Shown piece by piece: positions 26,365 to 34,543 of a stretch of 64,000 nt of DNA. The translations under genes and the position numbers were made by a program. Location of the stretch: NCBI RefSeq assembly GCF_029504695.1, contig NZ_JAQFIN010000001.1, positions 62,001 through 126,000 on the forward strand. The letters are read 5' to 3'. Numbering within the stretch: position 1 is the first letter of the stretch; each line of letters opens with the position of its first letter. Source of the DNA: Parabacteroides sp. PF5-6. Lineage in GTDB: Bacteria > Bacteroidota > Bacteroidia > Bacteroidales > Tannerellaceae. The notes beneath the pieces were generated by a model. That model made no database searches. It worked only from the letters and a program-made list of their open reading frames with translations, and had not been told where the DNA came from.

Positions 26365-28221
26365 TTATAAATAATAGCGTTGTTTCTTCTTTTGCTCCAC
26401 ATAATTGCGATAGGCCTCGTTCACGGTATCAATTTCAGACACTTCGGCGATAGGCACTTCCCACCAGGCAAAATCCGGCCCGCACTTATACAGGTCGGTA
26501 TGGATGGTGATTACCGTCGTACGCGTTTGTTTCTTCGCCTCTTCCATGGCTTTCTTTAAAGAAGGAATATCGGTTGCTTCAATCACATAAGCACCCAGAC
26601 TCCGGGCATTCGCGGCGAAATCCACCGGAAGGATATCACCGGTCAACTGGCCGGACTCTTCTTCCCGGTAGCGGTATTTCGTGCCGAAACGCTGTAAGCC
26701 TAACGATTCCGACAGTCCTCCGATGCTCTGGAAACCATCGTTATTCAACAGGATAATATTGAATTTCACGCCTTCCTGTATGGACGTAACGATCTCGCTG
26801 TTCATCATTAGGTAGTTTCCATCGCCGACCATCACCCAAATCTGATGATCCGGATAAGCCATAGCCGCACCCATACCGGCCGCACACTCGTATCCCATAG
26901 TCGAATAGCCATATTCGAGGTGGAAACCTTTCGGATGTGCCGTACGCCACAGCTTATGTAAATCACCGGGAAGACTGCCGGCAGCACATAATACGATATC
27001 TTTCGGATCGGCCACTTCATTCACAGCGCCGACGACTTCAAGCTGGGATACCGGCAGTTCTCCACTGTCTTTATAAATCGTAGAGACTTCCTGATCCCAC
27101 TCCCGGTTAAACTGTTTCGCCTGAAGCTGATAGGCGTCATCGGTCCGATAGCCTTTCAATTGTTCCAGTAATTCCTCCAGACACGCTTTGGCATCTCCGG
27201 TCAAAGGCAGTGCGGCCTGTTTGAACGCATCAAATTCGGCCACATTGATATTGATAAAACGCACATTGGGGTTTTGGAATGCCGTTTTGGAGGCAGTAGT
27301 GAAATCGCTATAACGTGTACCGATGCCAATTACGACATCCGCTTCCTGGCTGACCTTATTCGCTCCCGGCGTTCCGGTTGCTCCTACGGCACCCAGATTC
27401 AAGGGATGATCATAAGGCAGTGATCCTTTACCCGCGAACGTTTCCGCTACGGGAATACCGGTTGCCTCGGCAAACTGTTGCAATACTTCGGTTGCCTCAC
27501 TGTAGATCACTCCGCCTCCGGCGATAATCATCGGTTTTTGGGCCGTGCGGATAAGCTGTGCCGCTTCACTTAATACGTTCATATCCGGACGCAACCGCGG
27601 TATTTTCCATACCCTCTTCCGAAAGAGTTCTTCCGGGAAATCGTAGGCTTCGGCCTGCACATCCTGAGGCAAAGAAAGCATAACCGCTCCGGTATCGGCA
27701 GGCGAAGTCAGTACCCGCATCACCTCGGGTAAAGAGGTGATCAGTTGCTCGGCACGATTGATGCGGTCCCAGTATCGGGTCACGGGTTTGAAGCAATCGT
27801 TCACGGAAATATCCTGTGTCTGTACAGACTCCAATTGTTGCAATACGGGGGCGACATTGCGGCGGGCAAAAATATCACCGGAGATCAATAATACCGGCAG
27901 GCGATTGATGGTCGCCATAGCCGCGCCCGTAACCATATTGGTTGCTCCCGGCCCTATCGAAGAAAGGCAGGCGAAGGCGCCCAGCCGGTTTTTCACTTTG
28001 GCGTAGGCTGCCGCAATATGTACGGATCCCTGTTCATTACGGGTAACAATATATTTAAAACCGGGACGCTGCAACAATCCTTGTCCGAATCCGGCGACAA
28101 TACCGTGGCCAAATATGCCCAAAGCACCGGCAAAGAACTTATGTTCCACTCCATCGCGTTCGACATACTGATTATTTAAAAATTCAAGGACTGCCTGTCC
28201 TACAGTTAATCGTCTTTTCAT
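26365..28221 (-). CDS. iolD: 3D-(3,5/4)-trihydroxycyclohexane-1,2-dione hydrolase
   Basis: A TPP-dependent enzyme of 618 residues from ATG 28221; an in-frame ATG at 28245 would add eight residues translated from an AT-rich spacer and is less likely. It opens the inositol ring to give 5-deoxy-glucuronate. The acetolactate-synthase-like fold is shown by the N-terminal RNEQGSVHIAAAYAK, the middle domain (K-P-M-I-I-A-G-G-G-V-I-Y-S) and the TPP motif W-V-M-V-G-D-G-N-Y-L-M-M-N-S. The IolD start V-G-Q-A-V-L-E-F-L-N-N-Q-Y-V-E-R-D-G is characteristic. Twenty-two bases separate its stop-side neighbour iolA. Confidence 0.94.
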   Translation of the reverse strand: MKRRLTVGQAVLEFLNNQYVERDGVEHKFFAGALGIFGHGIVAGFGQGLLQRPGFKYIVTRNEQGSVHIAAAYAKVKNRLGAFACLSSIGPGATNMVTGAAMATINRLPVLLISGDIFARRNVAPVLQQLESVQTQDISVNDCFKPVTRYWDRINRAEQLITSLPEVMRVLTSPADTGAVMLSLPQDVQAEAYDFPEELFRKRVWKIPRLRPDMNVLSEAAQLIRTAQKPMIIAGGGVIYSEATEVLQQFAEATGIPVAETFAGKGSLPYDHPLNLGAVGATGTPGANKVSQEADVVIGIGTRYSDFTTASKTAFQNPNVRFININVAEFDAFKQAALPLTGDAKACLEELLEQLKGYRTDDAYQLQAKQFNREWDQEVSTIYKDSGELPVSQLEVVGAVNEVADPKDIVLCAAGSLPGDLHKLWRTAHPKGFHLEYGYSTMGYECAAGMGAAMAYPDHQIWVMVGDGNYLMMNSEIVTSIQEGVKFNIILLNNDGFQSIGGLSESLGLQRFGTKYRYREEESGQLTGDILPVDFAANARSLGAYVIEATDIPSLKKAMEEAKKQTRTTVITIHTDLYKCGPDFAWWEVPIAEVSEIDTVNEAYRNYVEQKKKQRYYL

Positions 28222-28345
28222 TATCTCATACTTTTCGTAATTCATAATTTATTCATTCTGAACAGATGTTTTTCATGACTCGGCATAGTCCAAACGAGTT
28301 TGGCCTCTGCTCTCGCTATTCAAAACATTCATAATTCATAATTCC

Positions 28346-29437
28346 CTACTCCCCCTTCACATCCGGATCCGAAATCATAATATGCCGTATAAGTTTCAGC
28401 AAATCCGCATAGCTTTCAATAAATGAAAGGAGGGTACGGCGGGTCGATCCGAAGAGTTCAAATTCTTCCGGTTTCATTCCATTTTCATCGTATGCCCTAT
28501 TGAAATCCGGGAATTTAGCCTGGAGTCCCGCGATGATTTGGGGGTCTACTTCGTTATCAATACGGTTTTTCACCTCCACATCCGAAGCATTGTATTTCTT
28601 TTGCCAATCCGGTGGAATGGTCAGGGACATTTCCGCACCGATAAATTCCGACCAATGGTAATGGTTACGGAAGGCTGCGATAAGGAGTCTTGTCCGGTAG
28701 CCCCGTTTCTTATATATTTGATAAGCCTTTTTCGCAACGGCGACACCTGCCCATTCCAGGTAACCGGGTTCGGTGATAATTCCTTTTTTGGCCACCTGTA
28801 CTTTCAACCAATCATCCAGACGCCCTACCATAAGTGTGCATACGGGACTCATCGTGGAGATATCCTTACCCTCTTTCTGTCGGCGGCTAAGTCCACGCTC
28901 CACAGCTTCAGCTACGGCTATTGCCTGCGGAAGCGTAAAAGAAATCGTTGCGTTAATATTTACCCCCCGATAAGTAAGCTCTTCAATCGCTTCTACTCCC
29001 GCTTTGGTCACGGGTAGTTTTATATTGTTATTGGGATAAAGAGAATCGAAATAAACCGCCTGTTCAACAATAGCGTTTGCATTCCTGTAATACTTTGCAT
29101 TGGTTTGAATGGAAAGCCGGCCGTTGCGTCCATTGCTTTCGGTAAAAATAGGCATCAGTTGCTTGGCCGCATTGACAGTTATCATTTCCATAATTTTCCA
29201 GGCTATCTCATCTTCGGTAGCGGAAGGGTGTTCTTCAATAAGGGAAACGATAGCTGGCCGCCAGATATCAATTTCCTTTTTCAATACACTCCCAACAATA
29301 GTCGGGTTGCTTGTGCCACCAACCGCGCCATTATCAATGGCGTACTTTAAATCAGCAACGGAACAGGAGTCATTCCAAAATTCCGTAGGACTCATTAATG
29401 TCATGGTGTGCAAAGGGGTTTTTCCTATTGTACTCAT
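28346..29437 (-). CDS. Transaldolase-family protein in the inositol cluster
   Basis: A 363-residue class I aldolase-type protein with transaldolase motifs aligned by eye to E. coli TalB: E-F-W-N-D-S-C near 20-25 (Asp23 for Asp17), G-G-T-S-N-P-T-I (Asn44 for Asn35), the Schiff-base Lys140 in NNIKLPVT, I-N-A-T-I-S-F-T (Asn162 for Asn154) and M-V-G-R-L-D-D-W with Arg206 for Arg181. The position of the acid-base Glu96 appears to be Gln111 (R-L-S-I-Q-T-N), as in fructose-6-phosphate aldolase. It sits between iolB and iolD where IolC kinase and IolJ aldolase would be expected, and neither is in the window. I infer that it releases malonate semialdehyde from 2-deoxy-5-keto-gluconate by moving the dihydroxyacetone unit to an acceptor or to water. 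A housekeeping transaldolase is less likely given the context. Confidence 0.85.
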   Translation of the reverse strand: MSTIGKTPLHTMTLMSPTEFWNDSCSVADLKYAIDNGAVGGTSNPTIVGSVLKKEIDIWRPAIVSLIEEHPSATEDEIAWKIMEMITVNAAKQLMPIFTESNGRNGRLSIQTNAKYYRNANAIVEQAVYFDSLYPNNNIKLPVTKAGVEAIEELTYRGVNINATISFTLPQAIAVAEAVERGLSRRQKEGKDISTMSPVCTLMVGRLDDWLKVQVAKKGIITEPGYLEWAGVAVAKKAYQIYKKRGYRTRLLIAAFRNHYHWSEFIGAEMSLTIPPDWQKKYNASDVEVKNRIDNEVDPQIIAGLQAKFPDFNRAYDENGMKPEEFELFGSTRRTLLSFIESYADLLKLIRHIMISDPDVKGE

Positions 29438-29496
29438 AATTCCTCCGTTTTTATTATCCTATATTATTCATAAATATGATATCATATTTTATATGT

Positions 29497-30381
29497 TTAT
29501 TTGTTCATTTCTATTGTAACCAAAGGCAGTCTCGGATCCATGGTTTTCCAGGTGCCGTAGACCCATTCGTGATCCGGATCGTTACTTCCGGCCAGGCTCT
29601 GATCGCTACCGGCCAGGAAATTCAGGTAATACACATTGTATCCATGCCCGGCAATCACCGGATGATGGCCACGCGGCACAAGCACCACATCATTCGTATG
29701 CGCTTCCACAATTTCATCGAGTTCCCGATCTTCCGTATATACATGCTGAATTGCAAATCCCTGGGGTTTATCTGTCTTGTAAAAATAGATCTCTTCCAGA
29801 CAGGCTTCTTTCAGTTTCCCGTCGGCATCCACCTTCCGTTCGTCATGTTTATGCGCTGGGAAAGAGCTCCAGTTGCCGGAGGGCGTATACACTTCCACAC
29901 AAACCAACCGATGACAGGGTGAGCCGGGAGGCAACATACTATTGATCTGCCGGCTCGCATTATCGCCCCCGCGGAATTCAATGCCCATATCCTGTACCGC
30001 CTGCGGGGTAACGAATAAGGGTTCGTGTTGCTGGTCGGTTTCCACCCAGCTATAAGCGATATCCAACAGTTCGCTTTCTGCCGTCAACGTAAATTGCGTA
30101 TGCGCCGGCAGATAAAGCGCATGGGGAAGGCCGCTGAACACATCCGCCCGCCCATTCACAGTTTGCCAGTTTCCCTTATCGGACGTAACAGAGAAATTGC
30201 CTCCCAACAAGACGATGCAATACTCGGAATGGCCTGTGTTTTGCGTCCATGTTTCCTCTTTTTTCAGCGTCCGCGCACAGAAGTTCAGGTGTTCCCAATG
30301 GGCATCCTCTGCCGTAATTTTTTGATAAAGAGATCCCTGCTTTGCTTTAATCAGCAAAGTCCTACAATGACTACAACTCAT
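29497..30381 (-). CDS. iolB: 5-deoxy-glucuronate isomerase
   Basis: A 294-residue bicupin. It isomerises 5-deoxy-glucuronate to 2-deoxy-5-keto-gluconate, the substrate for the next cleavage step. IolB features are S-G-L-P-H-A-L-Y-L-P near residue 85, the metal-binding P-A-H-K-H-D near 175 with E-E-I-Y-F-Y-K near 198, and P-R-G-H-H-P-V near 240. Length fits the family (about 270-300). It is the second gene of the run after the symporter, 48 bases downstream, and precedes the transaldolase-family gene, consistent with the two acting one after another. Confidence 0.93.
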   Translation of the reverse strand: MSCSHCRTLLIKAKQGSLYQKITAEDAHWEHLNFCARTLKKEETWTQNTGHSEYCIVLLGGNFSVTSDKGNWQTVNGRADVFSGLPHALYLPAHTQFTLTAESELLDIAYSWVETDQQHEPLFVTPQAVQDMGIEFRGGDNASRQINSMLPPGSPCHRLVCVEVYTPSGNWSSFPAHKHDERKVDADGKLKEACLEEIYFYKTDKPQGFAIQHVYTEDRELDEIVEAHTNDVVLVPRGHHPVIAGHGYNVYYLNFLAGSDQSLAGSNDPDHEWVYGTWKTMDPRLPLVTIEMNK

Positions 30382-30429
30382 ATTTAAACTTGATTTTTAG
30401 TTTGTTATACCGAATTCCTTTCTTTGATA

Positions 30430-32244
30430 TTACCAGAAATAGAAATACAAAAACGCCAGTATACCACAGATACCGATCGCAACCAGATTGAAAGGTACCG
30501 AGGTCTTGAATATTTTCCGGTCGAAAATCAGAGCTTTTTCATCCATATCGGAACGTTTGGCATTGGTGATCAATACAATGCCCAAAAGGATGAAACCGAC
30601 TACCAATACATAAACCGAATCGAGTGCGAACGTAGAGAACCGCTTCAGGAAGAATGCCGCCACAATACCGACCAGGGCTGAGATGGCAATCATCACCGAG
30701 CCGAAACGCACATCTTTCTTTTTCGCCTCGTCGCCCAATTCCGGCGCATCGACCCGATGTTTTTTCTCCCGCAGACTCAACCCGACAAAGAGGATAGATA
30801 ATACAATAAACACATAACCGATGCGGATGATAAACGGCATATCGGTAATCAGGAACTTCATGGCAAAGGCTACCGGCAGCGTGAAGATAGCCGTCCACAA
30901 AGCCGCCTTGGTCGTCGCATGCCGCCAGAAGATGCCCATAAAGAAGATCAGGAATATGCCCGGATAGATAAAGCCGGTATACTCTTGAATGATCGGATAC
31001 ACCTGATCGAGCGAAGCAAATTTCGGAGCGATCAGTGTGGCGATCAATAAGGCCACGAATGCCACAATACGCCCGACACGTACCAGTTCTTTGTTTCCGG
31101 CATCCGGCCGTACATATTCTTTATAGATATCCATGGTGAAGATCGTCGAAGTGCTGTTGATGATCGAACTCAAAGAAGAGACCACCGCAGCAACCAGGGC
31201 GGCAAAAGCCAGACCGGTAATGCCCGGAGGAACGATATTATTCAACAGCCAGGGATAAGCTTCGTCCGATTTACTGATATCTGCCTGCAAGACATAAGCG
31301 GCAATACCCGGAATAACCACCAACAGGGGAACCAACAATTTCAGGAATGCAGCAAATGTCAGTCCGTACTGGGCTTCTTTCACACTCTTGGCTGCCAGTC
31401 CCCGTTGTATGATATACTGGTTGAATCCCCAGAAACAGGTATTGGTCAGCCACATCGAACCCAGGATAACCGCCACACCCGGCAGGTCCAGAAACGCATC
31501 TTTCATTGCCCCATCGGTCCCGTCCGGAATGGAATGCACACCTTTCTCTATAATCATGGTAAAGCGCTCGGGCGCCTGATAGATAATCTCTTTCAATCCG
31601 GCAAAAGCCCCTGCGCCACCGCTTACGGCATCTAAGGCCAGGACCGTAGTGATCAAGCCACCGCCAACAAGGAACACCACCTGTATGACATCCGTCCACG
31701 CCACCGCTTTCAACCCGCCATACAGGGAATAAATGGCAGCAAAAAGCGATAAACCCACGATGCCGTACATCAAAGGAACACCCAGGATCTTTTCCAGTGC
31801 GAGCGCGCCCAGATAACTGACGGAAGTGAGGTTGACAAACACATACATCAACAGCCAAAAGACAGATAAGCTGGTGCTGACCCGGCGGTCGTAGCGTTTA
31901 TTCAAGAATTGCGGCATGGTATAAATACCCGTGCGCAGGAATACGGGAAGGAAATATTTGGCCACCACCAGTAAGACCGCCGCCGCGATCCATTCATAAC
32001 AAGCCACGGCCAGACCGATCGCATAACCGGAGCCCGACATGGCAATAAAATGCTCGGCAGAAATATTAGCGGCAATCAACGAGGCTCCGATGGCCCACCA
32101 GGTAAGCGAGCGTCCGGCCAAGAAGTAATCGGAAGCGGTTTTCTCTTCCCCTTTCTTCGTGCGCGAAACCCATAATCCTACCCCAACGATGACGAGGACG
32201 TATATGACAAAAATTACCCAATCGATAAGTGCAAAGTGGTTCAT
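30430..32244 (-). CDS. Sodium:solute symporter (SSS/SGLT family), probable inositol transporter
   Basis: A 604-residue integral membrane protein with about 14 hydrophobic helices. It begins MNHFALIDWVIFVIYVLVIV, then the SSS motif S-D-Y-F-L-A-G-R-S-L-T-W-W-A-I-G-A-S-L-I-A-A-N-I-S-A-E-H (about 38-66), and W-T-D-V-I-Q-V-V-F-L near 182. These are the sodium-symporter signatures of the SGLT/inositol branch. As the first gene of the inositol run, it is the best candidate for bringing free inositol or a derivative across the inner membrane. The ATG at 32244 lies next to the 69-bp repeats that separate it from the divergent AraC gene. Confidence 0.9.
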   Translation of the reverse strand: MNHFALIDWVIFVIYVLVIVGVGLWVSRTKKGEEKTASDYFLAGRSLTWWAIGASLIAANISAEHFIAMSGSGYAIGLAVACYEWIAAAVLLVVAKYFLPVFLRTGIYTMPQFLNKRYDRRVSTSLSVFWLLMYVFVNLTSVSYLGALALEKILGVPLMYGIVGLSLFAAIYSLYGGLKAVAWTDVIQVVFLVGGGLITTVLALDAVSGGAGAFAGLKEIIYQAPERFTMIIEKGVHSIPDGTDGAMKDAFLDLPGVAVILGSMWLTNTCFWGFNQYIIQRGLAAKSVKEAQYGLTFAAFLKLLVPLLVVIPGIAAYVLQADISKSDEAYPWLLNNIVPPGITGLAFAALVAAVVSSLSSIINSTSTIFTMDIYKEYVRPDAGNKELVRVGRIVAFVALLIATLIAPKFASLDQVYPIIQEYTGFIYPGIFLIFFMGIFWRHATTKAALWTAIFTLPVAFAMKFLITDMPFIIRIGYVFIVLSILFVGLSLREKKHRVDAPELGDEAKKKDVRFGSVMIAISALVGIVAAFFLKRFSTFALDSVYVLVVGFILLGIVLITNAKRSDMDEKALIFDRKIFKTSVPFNLVAIGICGILAFLYFYFW

Positions 32245-32295
32245 AATTCATCAGATTTAAAAAATTCCTATACTTGTGTTCTTATGGCAACCCCT

Positions 32296-32476
32296 AATTT
32301 ATTTGTGCTATATTGAGGCGCATCCTTTCTTCTACAAAGAAAGTGAAAGTCGAATGCAGAGCCAAATTTATTTGAGCTATGCTGAGGCGCATCCTTTCTT
32401 CTACAAAGAAAGTGAAAGTCGAATGCAGAGCCAAATTTATTTGAGCTATGCTGAGGCGCATCCTTTCTTCTACAAA
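32296..32476. repeat. 69-bp tandem repeat (2.6 copies) in the divergent promoter region
   Basis: Copies start at 32296, 32365 and 32434; the third stops after about 43 bases. Copies two and three are nearly identical and copy one is slightly diverged. The unit begins AATTTATTTGAGCTATGCTG and includes AGGCGCATCCTTTCTTCTAC. Because 69 is a multiple of three, open frames run through it on both strands, but no protein is supported. It lies between the symporter start (32244) and AraC start (32587), so repeated operator sites are plausible. Confidence 0.85.
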
Positions 32477-32480
32477 TATA
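32473..32480 (-). promoter_or_regulatory. Possible -7 box (TATATTTG) for the inositol/SusCD run
   Basis: On the minus strand this matches TAnnTTTG. It overlaps the outer end of the last 69-bp repeat, where the other copies read CTTTGTAG instead. Transcription from here would give a leader that contains all repeats. No good -33 box is seen. Confidence 0.4.
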
Positions 32481-32586
32481 AAGAAGTCTTTATTAAATGA
32501 TTTGCTTTTTTTTGACCACTCATGATGGTATCTTAACATTTTTCTTTTTATCTTGCCCCCGAAGAGATAATTATAATGAAAAAGCC

Positions 32587-33450
32587 ATGAAACCCATTTA
32601 TCAAAAACTACTTCCTTCGTCCGAACAATCCTTTATTTTCTACGAAGAAGAGTTACCCCATTTCATCGTGCCCTGGCATTATCACCCGGAAATCGAGATT
32701 CTGTTGGTGGTCAAAAGTACGGGAACGAGTTACATCGGCGACAGCATCAAAACATTCGGTCCGGGTGATGTCTGTTTGATCGGCGAAAGCCTTTCCCATT
32801 GGTGGAAAAGCGACAACGAATACCTCGAAGAAGGTTCCAACCTGAACATGAACGCCCATGTGATTCAGTTCCGGCAGGATGTGTTGTTGCAATTTATCAG
32901 TTTACCTGAGATGGCGCCTATCCGTTTATTATTGGAACGGTCGCAACGGGGCATCCGCTTCACGGGGAATTCGCGACTCAAAATCGGAAAGATGATACGG
33001 CAGATCTTCCAGGAGAACGGACTCAAACGGATTTCCGGATTGTTGCTGCTGCTTGAAGCGATGTCGAATGAAGAAGAGTTTGAATATCTTGCCAGCAGCG
33101 GTTTCTCAAAAAGTATATACACCTCCGATTTCGAGCGGTTCAATACCGTATACGAATACATCATCCAGAACTTCACCCGTCCGATCCGGTTGGAGGATGT
33201 TGCCCAGCAAGCCTATATGGCGCCCACGGCCTTCTGCCGGTACTTCAAAAAAAGAACGGGCAAAAGTTTCTCCGTCTTCCTTTACGAGTTTCGGATCGGC
33301 CATGCCAACCGCCTATTGGTCGAGACCGACATTAAAATCTCGACCATTGCTCATGAATGCGGCTTCAACAACCTCTCCAATTTCAACCAGCAGTTCAAAA
33401 AAGTAACCGGATACACCCCGCAGGAGTACCGGAAGAAATACAAATTATAA
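32587..33450 (+). CDS. AraC family transcriptional regulator, divergent to the inositol run
   Basis: A 287-residue regulator from ATG 32587. A longer frame opens at 32497, but its first 30 residues look like translated spacer. The N-terminal cupin-like sensor domain has F-I-V-P-W-H-Y-H-P-E-I-E-I near residues 26-38, followed by G-P-G-D-V-C-L-I-G. The C-terminal double helix-turn-helix has I-R-L-E-D-V-A-Q-Q-A-Y-M-A-P-T-A-F-C-R-Y-F-K (about 203-224) and I-S-T-I-A-H-E-C-G-F-N-N-L-S-N-F-N-Q-Q-F-K (about 252-272), ending G-Y-T-P-Q-E-Y-R-K. It is divergently placed to the symporter and iol genes, so a local inducer-responsive activator is likely. The ligand is not known. Confidence 0.9.
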   Translation: MKPIYQKLLPSSEQSFIFYEEELPHFIVPWHYHPEIEILLVVKSTGTSYIGDSIKTFGPGDVCLIGESLSHWWKSDNEYLEEGSNLNMNAHVIQFRQDVLLQFISLPEMAPIRLLLERSQRGIRFTGNSRLKIGKMIRQIFQENGLKRISGLLLLLEAMSNEEEFEYLASSGFSKSIYTSDFERFNTVYEYIIQNFTRPIRLEDVAQQAYMAPTAFCRYFKKRTGKSFSVFLYEFRIGHANRLLVETDIKISTIAHECGFNNLSNFNQQFKKVTGYTPQEYRKKYKL

Positions 33451-33455
33451 AAAAG

Positions 33456-33483
33456 AATATCCCACCTTCGCAGGCGGGATATT
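33456..33483. terminator. Hairpin terminator after the AraC gene
   Basis: AATATCCCACCT pairs with AGGCGGGATATT with one mismatch around a TCGC loop. It lies 6 bases after the AraC stop and before the convergent gene at 33519, and has A-runs/T-rich flanks for either direction. Confidence 0.75.
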
Positions 33484-33518
33484 TACTCATTTAGCTGTTA
33501 ACCTATATCTAACTATTT

Positions 33519-33932
33519 TTACTTCACCGTGCGCTGTGTTCTTTTCGGGGCGTAGAAGCTATCCCCCTTCTCTTCGACAAAGGTGGCGGAGACGCTATTA
33601 TCTTCCTCGTTGACCTTGATACTGAAAGAACCTTTATCGAAACGGTAAAAGTTCGGTACCATCTTTCCATTTTTCTTACTCTCGGAGATATGTTCAGCCT
33701 GGGGCTCGTCTTTGCGGCAGGCTTCGCTGATCTCGTTCATTAATGCATCGTTATTTTTGAACGTCACCGTGATAATAGTGCGGTCTTTACTGCGGATACG
33801 GTTGACATCGACGTTATCCATCGTGATACATTTATTCATCACCGCTTTGATATTTTCCTGTGCTTGGAGTTCACCGATCAGGCTTCCTGTCATCAGGAAT
33901 AAGACTGCTAATACAACATGTTTTGTTCTCAT
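33519..33932 (-). CDS. Small exported protein of unknown function
   Basis: A 137-residue protein with a signal peptide (MRTKHVVLAVLFLMTGSLIG, cut near ELQAQ). The mature 113 residues are charged, with V-D-V-N-R-I-R-S-K-D-R-T-I-I-T-V-T-F-K-N-N and F-Y-R-F-D-K-G-S-F-S-I-K-V-N-E-E-D-N-S-V-S-A-T-F, which looks like a small beta-rich fold. I do not recognise the family. It follows the anti-sigma gene by 23 bases on the same strand, so it is probably in the same transcription unit and may be the output or sensor of the sigma system. Confidence 0.65.
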   Translation of the reverse strand: MRTKHVVLAVLFLMTGSLIGELQAQENIKAVMNKCITMDNVDVNRIRSKDRTIITVTFKNNDALMNEISEACRKDEPQAEHISESKKNGKMVPNFYRFDKGSFSIKVNEEDNSVSATFVEEKGDSFYAPKRTQRTVK

Positions 33933-33955
33933 AATTTCTACTTGTTTATATGTTA

Positions 33956-34543
33956 TTATTCACATTCGATTTGTAAGATATCTTTCACTTCCTGCTGCAC
34001 GGCTTCGTCGGGGAACTGGTGGATCAGTTCGCAATATTGAGCTTTCAATTCCTGTTCGATCATCTGCAGGGGATCTTCATCGTCGGCGTTCCAGTTCAAC
34101 AACCGGTCTGCGCGTTCTTCCTGCAAGAGGGCGAGTTGCATCTTCAACTCCAGTTCGGGACGGATCTGGTCGAGATCATCAATCCGTTCGCCATTGCGCA
34201 CGATAAAACTGCCTTCAAAGGGATCGGGTTCCTCGTTTTGATGTGTAAACAAGGGTTGCAACAGGAAAAATGCCAATACCACTGCCGCCACGCTGGTCAA
34301 TACCATCAACACTTTCCTTCGAAGCGGCAAAGGCTTAACAGATGCCTGCTTTTCCGATGAAGATTGTATTTCTTCCATTAAGCCTGTTTCGAAATAACCG
34401 AACACCGGTTTGTAGGGAGCCAGATGTTCCGGCAGATCGTCACTTCCGAAGAAGATGTACAGCTCTTGTTCTTCCGCGTTCGAGGTTTGTCCCTCGAAAA
34501 AGCGTTCCAATAACTCTTCTATATGCTTTATCTTCTCTTCCAT
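33956..34543 (-). CDS. Probable anti-sigma factor, single-pass membrane protein
   Basis: A 195-residue protein with a cytoplasmic N-terminus of about 75 residues (EEKIKHIEELLERFFEGQTS, a helical start seen in Bacteroidetes anti-sigma factors), one membrane helix near 78-98 (V-L-M-V-L-T-S-V-A-A-V-V-L-A-F-F-L-L) and an acidic periplasmic part of about 95 residues. It shares one base with the sigma gene (TGATG), so the two are translationally coupled. It lacks a FecR domain, so it is not the usual TonB-coupled anti-sigma. Assignment rests on context and layout. Confidence 0.7.
   Translation of the reverse strand: MEEKIKHIEELLERFFEGQTSNAEEQELYIFFGSDDLPEHLAPYKPVFGYFETGLMEEIQSSSEKQASVKPLPLRRKVLMVLTSVAAVVLAFFLLQPLFTHQNEEPDPFEGSFIVRNGERIDDLDQIRPELELKMQLALLQEERADRLLNWNADDEDPLQMIEQELKAQYCELIHQFPDEAVQQEVKDILQIECE

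Noticed and set aside
28346-29437. Housekeeping pentose phosphate transaldolase
   Set aside because: The location inside the iol run, greater length and Gln at the acid-base position argue against it, though it is not excluded.
32296-32476. CRISPR-like array
   Set aside because: The repeats are directly adjacent without unique spacers, and no cas genes are nearby.
32276-32500. Open frames on both strands through the 69-bp repeats
   Set aside because: They stay open because the repeat is a multiple of three; the predicted repeats have no protein features and the region is a divergent promoter.
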